Assembly: GCA_035566435.1 (NCBI GenBank)
Contig: DATMRF010000034.1
Span: 124,001 to 188,000, forward strand
Reading direction: 5' to 3'
Source of the DNA: DATMRF01 sp035566435
GTDB lineage: Bacteria; Verrucomicrobiota; Verrucomicrobiia; Limisphaerales; UBA8199
DNA: 64,000 nucleotides
The notes under the pieces were generated by a model. The model was given only the letters and a program-made list of their open reading frames with translations. It ran no database searches and was not told the DNA's origin. Below are positions 59,801 through 64,000 of the stretch, piece by piece (within the stretch, counting starts at the first letter, position 1; the number at the start of each line of letters is the position of its first letter). The position numbers and the translations under genes were made by a program.

Positions 59801-60847
59801 GAGCACGATATGATGCCGTTGGCTGTCATAAGCCATCGAGGCCTCCGCCAGGGGCGGCGGCAAAGAGGGGTCGGGGTTGTACTCCCAGCCAGGTGACAAA
59901 GGCTCTGGAGGAATCGAGGTACAGTACTTGTAGCAATTTGTATTCGGCACATACGTAAAGTACCCCGAAGGAAGCTGGGTCTGCTCGTAAGGCTGCGTGT
60001 AGCCACCGAGACCAATGGCGATTCCGTGGTAATCGTCGAACGCCGCCGCGACTCCGTACGCCGCAAACTTTGAGTTCCCGTTGGGTAAATACCAAGCCTC
60101 ATCTATATAGCCCCAAAGAGGCGCCGGATAATAAAACGCATAGCCGTACCAGTTGTCGCCGTCCCAAGCATAAGTGACTGTACGTGGTTCGCCGCCACAA
60201 TCAACAATGTCGCCCACGTCATCAAAGATTGGCCAGACGCCCTGGTGCTGCTGGTTGGCCGTGTAGATGCCATCATACCCGCCAATCATCCGCGATACGC
60301 CGACTACCGAATCGTAAATCATCGCGTGTCCTGCCACTTTGGGGACCTCGAGGCATTGGGCTCTTGGTATATTTGCCGCTAATGGCGTCCACGTTCCAGT
60401 GACACCGTCGCTGGTGTAAGCCCAGATATCGTTGAACGAGTTCCCGCCGGCCTGGCCCCCATGCAGCAACACATAGTGCCGAGCCCGATCATAGACCATC
60501 GAATGAAAAGACCGCGGTCCGGGCTTCGCGCCAGGCACATTGATCTGATGCCATTGGTTGGTGCCATCATATTCCCAGGTATCGTTGAAGTAAGCCTCGC
60601 TGCCGGTTTTGCCGATTTCGCCTCCGAAGAACACCGTCACGCCGCGATCCGAGTCATACGCCATCGCATGGTGGACCCGCTGACCAGGTGAACCGATACC
60701 GTTGCCAGGCTGGCCGTTAAACCTGCACACCCAGTAGGTACAGTCCTGCGCGTAAGCGGGGAAAGCGGCCGTGCAAAGCATGATCCAAACGGCGGTGGGA
60801 AAGCTCAGGCACGGAAAGCAGTTCAGGAGAGTCGTCTTCATGCTCAT
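56828..60847 (-). CDS. Giant secreted Kelch-like and Ig-like protein
   Basis: 1339 residues. AGGAG lies 5 bp before ATG 60847 (a second ATG at 60841 is 11 bp away). Signal peptide near residues 12-33 ends A-Y-A-Q. The body has two blocks of Kelch-like repeats (A-M-A-Y-D-S-x-R-G-V-T-V-x-F/Y-G-G, N-D-T-W-E-W-D-G) split by Ig-like domains (D-C-G-Y-x-D, G-T-I-S-T-L). The end is the F-R-L-N type C-terminal module. It is likely a surface or secreted carbohydrate- or partner-binding protein. Codon use is like the neighbours. Confidence 0.8.
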   Translation of the reverse strand: MSMKTTLLNCFPCLSFPTAVWIMLCTAAFPAYAQDCTYWVCRFNGQPGNGIGSPGQRVHHAMAYDSDRGVTVFFGGEIGKTGSEAYFNDTWEYDGTNQWHQINVPGAKPGPRSFHSMVYDRARHYVLLHGGQAGGNSFNDIWAYTSDGVTGTWTPLAANIPRAQCLEVPKVAGHAMIYDSVVGVSRMIGGYDGIYTANQQHQGVWPIFDDVGDIVDCGGEPRTVTYAWDGDNWYGYAFYYPAPLWGYIDEAWYLPNGNSKFAAYGVAAAFDDYHGIAIGLGGYTQPYEQTQLPSGYFTYVPNTNCYKYCTSIPPEPLSPGWEYNPDPSLPPPLAEASMAYDSQRHHIVLVGGVNGDVTDSVYDYVYTGNRTNRTGIWSTLPSIPANPLNGASSARAGAAMVFDSRRGVFVLMGGAGAGAEVDIPLDVPRGPGSRFSDTWELVISAAGIVASSQGEFDHCVGDTAILSVTPSGLNATIQWYRNGVAIPGATHELLVLNNLATTNSGNYVARVQNDCGYADTPKTFLRVDVPITLFRQALFPDCSATCIGSNTTIHPPLPVYTGIDLNTHLQKNIGSAEFPAWVDVRVDTPAAPANFVFTNLDKSFSGDYRFYIDGSACPGIVASLTNHIQVGFDIIGQPQSLANIRPCDTIKFSIVTAGGCGLSYRWLNGFGKPLLDDGHFIGTQTPILTINGVHYDDEGSYMCMVIDTNQCNNAAFSASATLKLTLPQWVLRTTNGPSPRYGNDMAYDSVRGVTVMYSGGYVDATFGYTGYGDLWEWDGSRWRQKTTYNWTNAWHQVAGGYWAQNFGDTPAARMQHAMAYDTRRGRVVMFGGRSSDGHEYGDYSFNDTWEWDGTRWYFRTTNGPPATFDRHMAYDAVRGVTVLYGGFDAGAATVWEWDGTNWTSISPTNGPVASYYQDDAALIYDSFLGTVFGGPTTDGFYTRYFWTWDGHNWHPRAAGFENFNYYTPQYGEMVYDTYRYRSFHFGGLDQTIGFNGSSTSAYYDSASDTWTLLADAAQTSAFGTTDFFNVSVLVRKLAGQADPVSQYLWNQFDTNTQQVLTNPSSTFDQLKNTLAAALNNIINHNIVYDSNLFAAVILSTETQVFKAVNPQHKDLVRFNRLLLEDAYPADIVRSPSTPPGRYYFGMVFDSVRRAAMVMGGYYNGPGLNPLNGSDTWELMYLDTPLINDQPASQYRAPGGTAVFAVNAVAPYGSTLTYNWYFATNALNDGGRISGSHSPTLRIANVHSSDGGQYQARISAACGTISTLPAILTTDPRLQIFSAQQGSAQLVWSAANLVLEQADTVTGPWSVVSGASSPFDLTLNGPGKFFRLNTNSPAGP

Positions 60848-61005
60848 CGACTCTCCTAAGAAAAGCCCCGCCGGGATTACACGATTTCGACACTCTTTTT
60901 GGAACGATGAGAGGTTTCGTCGGGCAGTCGCAGACGTTCGTCGGAGCGCCCGCGATTCAAGTCACGTCCCAAGTCACCCCCGTTTGCGCCCGATGAACAA
61001 CCGCC

Positions 61006-64000
61006 CTATTTGGCCCGGGTTTCCGGGACGAGGGCAGACAGATTATTCCCGGGTGCCATAGCCGAAGACGCATCGGCCTGGCGAGAGCGACCTGTAAACT
61101 CAGGCCATTCCCAATCCAGCCTCAACGGCTTCAATCTCGCGCGTACACGCGCCAAATCCCATATGTGAACCGTTTTCGAATATCGTGCGGCAACAATGAG
61201 TTGCGTGCCGTCCGTACTGAACTCGATCCACGTCGCCCTGTCCCGAGAAGGGTTTTCCAGCCGGGCGATCGTGGCGCCGGTGGCTGCTTCGGCGAGGTGG
61301 ACAACACCTGGCGCCATCTCCAGGGCCATCAATTTTTTGTCCGGCGAGAAGGCCACGCGGCTCGGGTAGAACACCTTGTGTTCAAGCCGCAATCCTGGCT
61401 GCAAGGTCTGGACGCTCCAAAAGCTGAACTCGCCCGGACGGGAAATGATCAACTCCTGGCCATCGGGCGTGAAGGTAGCCTGGCTCTGACCTCCGAGTGG
61501 CCATTCTTTAAGCAGCTTGCCGGTGGCGGTCTCCCAAAGGCGGACGAAACTCGAGTGCCAGCCTGCAGTGGCGAGCCATCGCCCATCAGGGCTAACGGCC
61601 ACGTTATTTGCTCTTTGGTGCTCCAGCCGCGGCCCCAGGCTCTTCGAATTCCAGTCCAGAACGACGCATTCGCCCGCGTCCTCGCTAATCACGGCGATGG
61701 TTAGCCCGGCTTGATCCACGGCCGCTTGTTGCGGGCGCCACGGCAGAGGGATAGACACTGGTGGACCGAACCCGAGGCGGCCGCCTGCGGAGCGCTCAAC
61801 CGGCCATCGTTTGAGCCCGTCGCCGGGGCCGCAACTGATCAACTCCCGGCCGTCCGAAATGAAAAAGGCAGAAAGGTTGTTCGGTGATCGAAGAATGGCA
61901 GACTGTCTTCGGCGGCTAAGATCGCAAACAACCAGATTCTCTTCCATAGCCAGTACTAAAGACTGCCCGTCAGGGCTGATGTCGCCCGTGTAGGCTGCGC
62001 CCTGACAGAGCGTGTAGTACTCTTCGTTCGGCGTCACCGACCACAGTTTTATTTCGTCCGAAAGCCCGCTGAACCCGAGCCAGCGGCCGTCCGGGCTGAA
62101 TCGGGGGTCCACCCCGAAAGGAATGTCCATCACCTGGCGGGTCGAGTCGGGATCCCATAATCGCACAACCCCATCCCAGGAAGCGGAGGCGAGCAAACCG
62201 CCGGCTGGATGGAAACTCAGTCGCGTGACCCTCTGCGCGTGACCTTCAAGAACTGTGACTCTTTGGTCGTTTTCAACATCCCAGATTTGAATTTTCGGGT
62301 TGCTCCCGGCAACGGCCAGCCGTGTGCCGTCGGGATGCCAGCAGACGATTTCGTGATCGCTGGGCCCGATTGCGAGCAACGCCACCTCCTTGCCTTCGAC
62401 AGCGTCGTAAATCGAAACGCTGTCAGAATCGAGGTAGCCAACCGCGAGCTTGCGCCCATCTGGGTTGACGGCCATCGAGAAAACCAACCGTGGGCAGGTC
62501 CAGCGGTTTATTGCCGTGCCGGTCATTAAATCGAACCGAATGAAAGCGTCCTGTGTCGCGACCACGAGGAATCTGCTGTCGGGGCTGAATGCCACCTGGA
62601 CGGGGCGGTCTGGCAAATCGCGAATGACCGGGTTCCCATCGTTAAGTCGCCAAAGCTCGAGTTTGTTGCCACGATCCAACTCGGCAAAAATTTGTCCATC
62701 CGGGCTGAACAAAGTCAGCGAATTGTTGCCCCAAAACAAAGGATTCCCGTGCGGCTTTAGCTTTTGGATTTCCATTCCACCAGGGGCGGACCTGACACTG
62801 ACTGATCCGTCGCGGTTTAGCCCCGCATACCGCTGATACTGGCTGTCGAACACGATGCCCAGCATTTCCTGCGGACGATTCTCCATCCACCTCGGCCCGG
62901 GCTGGACGTCCGGCAGCGCCAGGGCCGCAATCGCTTCATCTCTGAGGCTGTCCTCACGACGAATTCGGGCCGCTTGTGCCAGGGCCTTGAGGCTATCACT
63001 CCGTTGGCCCATCTGACGGCTGAGTCGCCGCGCCTGGGCTTCATTGCGCAATGCCCGAAAAAGCTGGTCGCGAGCCTGCTGCTCGCTTTTGGTCGCTGCT
63101 TCGAGCGCCACGGCCCTTTGCTGAAGAGCAAAGTCTTTTTCGTTGCGCTCCCGGCGTATGCGAAGGTTGCTCGCGGCCAGCATGACCAGAGCGGCCAGAA
63201 TCGCGACCGGCAGTAAGGCGGCCAGCCCTGCAAAAGTGGCTAACGCTCTGTTTCGACGGCACCAACGCCATCCGCGTTCGAGACCGCTTACGGGACGGGC
63301 GAGCAAAGGCTCTCCCGCCATGAACCGCGACAGTTCATCCGCCACCATCCCGGCTGTCGGATATCTGCGCGCGGGCTCCTTTTCCAGGCACTTCAGACAA
63401 ATCGTTTCGAGGTCCTGCGGCAGGCTCGGATCCAAGACGCGAGGGCGAACGGGCTCATGATGCAGCACCTGGTGTAGAGTTTCACCGAGCGTTCCGGCCG
63501 CGAAAGGCGGACGCCCCGTCACCAGGTGGTACAGGAGCGCTCCAAGAGAGTAGATATCCGCGGCAACACCGATTTCCCGATGCTTACCAGCGGCCTGTTC
63601 CGGGGCCATGTAATGAGGTGAGCCAAGCGTTTGGCCAGTGACTGTCAACTGCGGGTCCTGATTGGAAGATGGCGAATCCAACAACTGCTTGGCCAACCCG
63701 AAATCCGTGATTCGGGGTTGATCGGAAAGATCGATCAGAACGTTCGCCGGTTTCAGATCCCGATGCAGCACGCCATGCTGGTGAGCATGCTCAATGGCGC
63801 GCGCCGCCAACTCCACGTATCGAGCAGCTCTTGGAGGGGCCAACGGGCCGTTGCGAACCAGGTCCGCAAGGTTCAGGCCCTGCACGAAATCCATGGTGAA
63901 ATAAGGCTGTCCCTCCTGCTCCCCCACCTCATGAATGGCAACGATCGCCGGGTGTTGGAGGCTGGCCGCCACCCGCGCCTCAGCACGAAACCGTTCAAGC
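61006..64000 (-). CDS. Ser/Thr protein kinase with WD40 repeats, N-terminus outside window
   Basis: About 998 codons are in the window; the N-lobe is beyond position 64000. Present: H-R-D-L-K-P-A-N-V-L-I-D catalytic loop, D-F-G-L-A-K magnesium loop, and A-P-E-Q-A-A-G (activation). A membrane helix (FAGLAALLPVAILAALVMLAA) follows the kinase domain. About 14 WD40-like repeats (S-P-D-G-R-x-L-A/V, V-R-L-W-D) fill the extracytoplasmic C-terminal part. It is of the PknB-like PVC type. The last residues are A-L-V-P-E-T-R-A-K. Confidence 0.9.
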   Translation of the reverse strand, partial: LERFRAEARVAASLQHPAIVAIHEVGEQEGQPYFTMDFVQGLNLADLVRNGPLAPPRAARYVELAARAIEHAHQHGVLHRDLKPANVLIDLSDQPRITDFGLAKQLLDSPSSNQDPQLTVTGQTLGSPHYMAPEQAAGKHREIGVAADIYSLGALLYHLVTGRPPFAAGTLGETLHQVLHHEPVRPRVLDPSLPQDLETICLKCLEKEPARRYPTAGMVADELSRFMAGEPLLARPVSGLERGWRWCRRNRALATFAGLAALLPVAILAALVMLAASNLRIRRERNEKDFALQQRAVALEAATKSEQQARDQLFRALRNEAQARRLSRQMGQRSDSLKALAQAARIRREDSLRDEAIAALALPDVQPGPRWMENRPQEMLGIVFDSQYQRYAGLNRDGSVSVRSAPGGMEIQKLKPHGNPLFWGNNSLTLFSPDGQIFAELDRGNKLELWRLNDGNPVIRDLPDRPVQVAFSPDSRFLVVATQDAFIRFDLMTGTAINRWTCPRLVFSMAVNPDGRKLAVGYLDSDSVSIYDAVEGKEVALLAIGPSDHEIVCWHPDGTRLAVAGSNPKIQIWDVENDQRVTVLEGHAQRVTRLSFHPAGGLLASASWDGVVRLWDPDSTRQVMDIPFGVDPRFSPDGRWLGFSGLSDEIKLWSVTPNEEYYTLCQGAAYTGDISPDGQSLVLAMEENLVVCDLSRRRQSAILRSPNNLSAFFISDGRELISCGPGDGLKRWPVERSAGGRLGFGPPVSIPLPWRPQQAAVDQAGLTIAVISEDAGECVVLDWNSKSLGPRLEHQRANNVAVSPDGRWLATAGWHSSFVRLWETATGKLLKEWPLGGQSQATFTPDGQELIISRPGEFSFWSVQTLQPGLRLEHKVFYPSRVAFSPDKKLMALEMAPGVVHLAEAATGATIARLENPSRDRATWIEFSTDGTQLIVAARYSKTVHIWDLARVRARLKPLRLDWEWPEFTGRSRQADASSAMAPGNNLSALVPETRAK

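Overview
The window is about 64 kb of GC-rich, densely coding bacterial chromosome. Several traits point to Verrucomicrobiota, probably a Pedosphaera/Limisphaera-like (subdivision 3) lineage: secreted beta-propeller and Kelch proteins ending in a Phe-Arg-Leu type C-terminal module, a DUF6807 protein, a sulfatase, orphan roadblock/MglA GTPase modules, a Tat-exported M20 protein, and intergenic spaces full of short word-like repeats. This placement is inferred from gene content; there is no rRNA gene here to prove it. I saw no tRNA, rRNA, CRISPR array or prophage.

Layout. 1-5.2 kb: a response regulator/roadblock operon diverges from an MglA-type GTPase operon, giving five signalling or polarity genes. 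5.3-13.1 kb: a CDGSH iron-sulfur protein and an M20-like protein, then a tightly overlapping cluster of rhomboid protease, PurD-like ATP-grasp, alanine racemase, arginyltransferase-like GNAT and glycerol-3-phosphate dehydrogenase. 13.3-19.6 kb: DUF885 peptidase, DUF6807 protein, an unknown protein, argG and hemW. 19.8-27.7 kb: secreted arylsulfotransferase, then a likely cAMP module of MscS channel and separate cyclic-nucleotide-binding protein, divergent from a large class III cyclase/ATPase/TPR protein. 27.9-34.3 kb: esterase and MFS exporter, two tandem NarL-type regulators, and a DUF4097 protein. 34.3-40.5 kb: a dnaB fragment that abuts bamA, an SBBP beta-propeller protein, and a Skp/OmpH chaperone. 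40.5-45.7 kb: aldo/keto reductase, small membrane protein, helicase fragment, N-terminal half of carB, and ruvB.

45.9-50.2 kb is an accessory cassette: a LysM/peptidoglycan-binding protein, a metzincin-like protein without a signal peptide, and two paralogous unknown proteins. 50.3-56.6 kb is a rearranged region: a GH5 remnant with an in-frame stop, a sulfatase between about 53-bp direct repeats, an IS1595-type transposase, an AT-richer patch with a small membrane protein, a 46-residue protein and a proteasome-like Ntn hydrolase whose start codon directly precedes the catalytic threonine. 56.8-64 kb: a giant secreted Kelch/Ig-like protein and a Ser/Thr kinase with WD40 repeats that runs off the window.

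The most notable items are the proteasome-like hydrolase, the LysM/metzincin/paralogue cassette, the split cAMP-MscS arrangement, the ATP-grasp/racemase/GNAT cluster, and several dispersed intergenic repeat families, one present as a composite element in opposite orientations.
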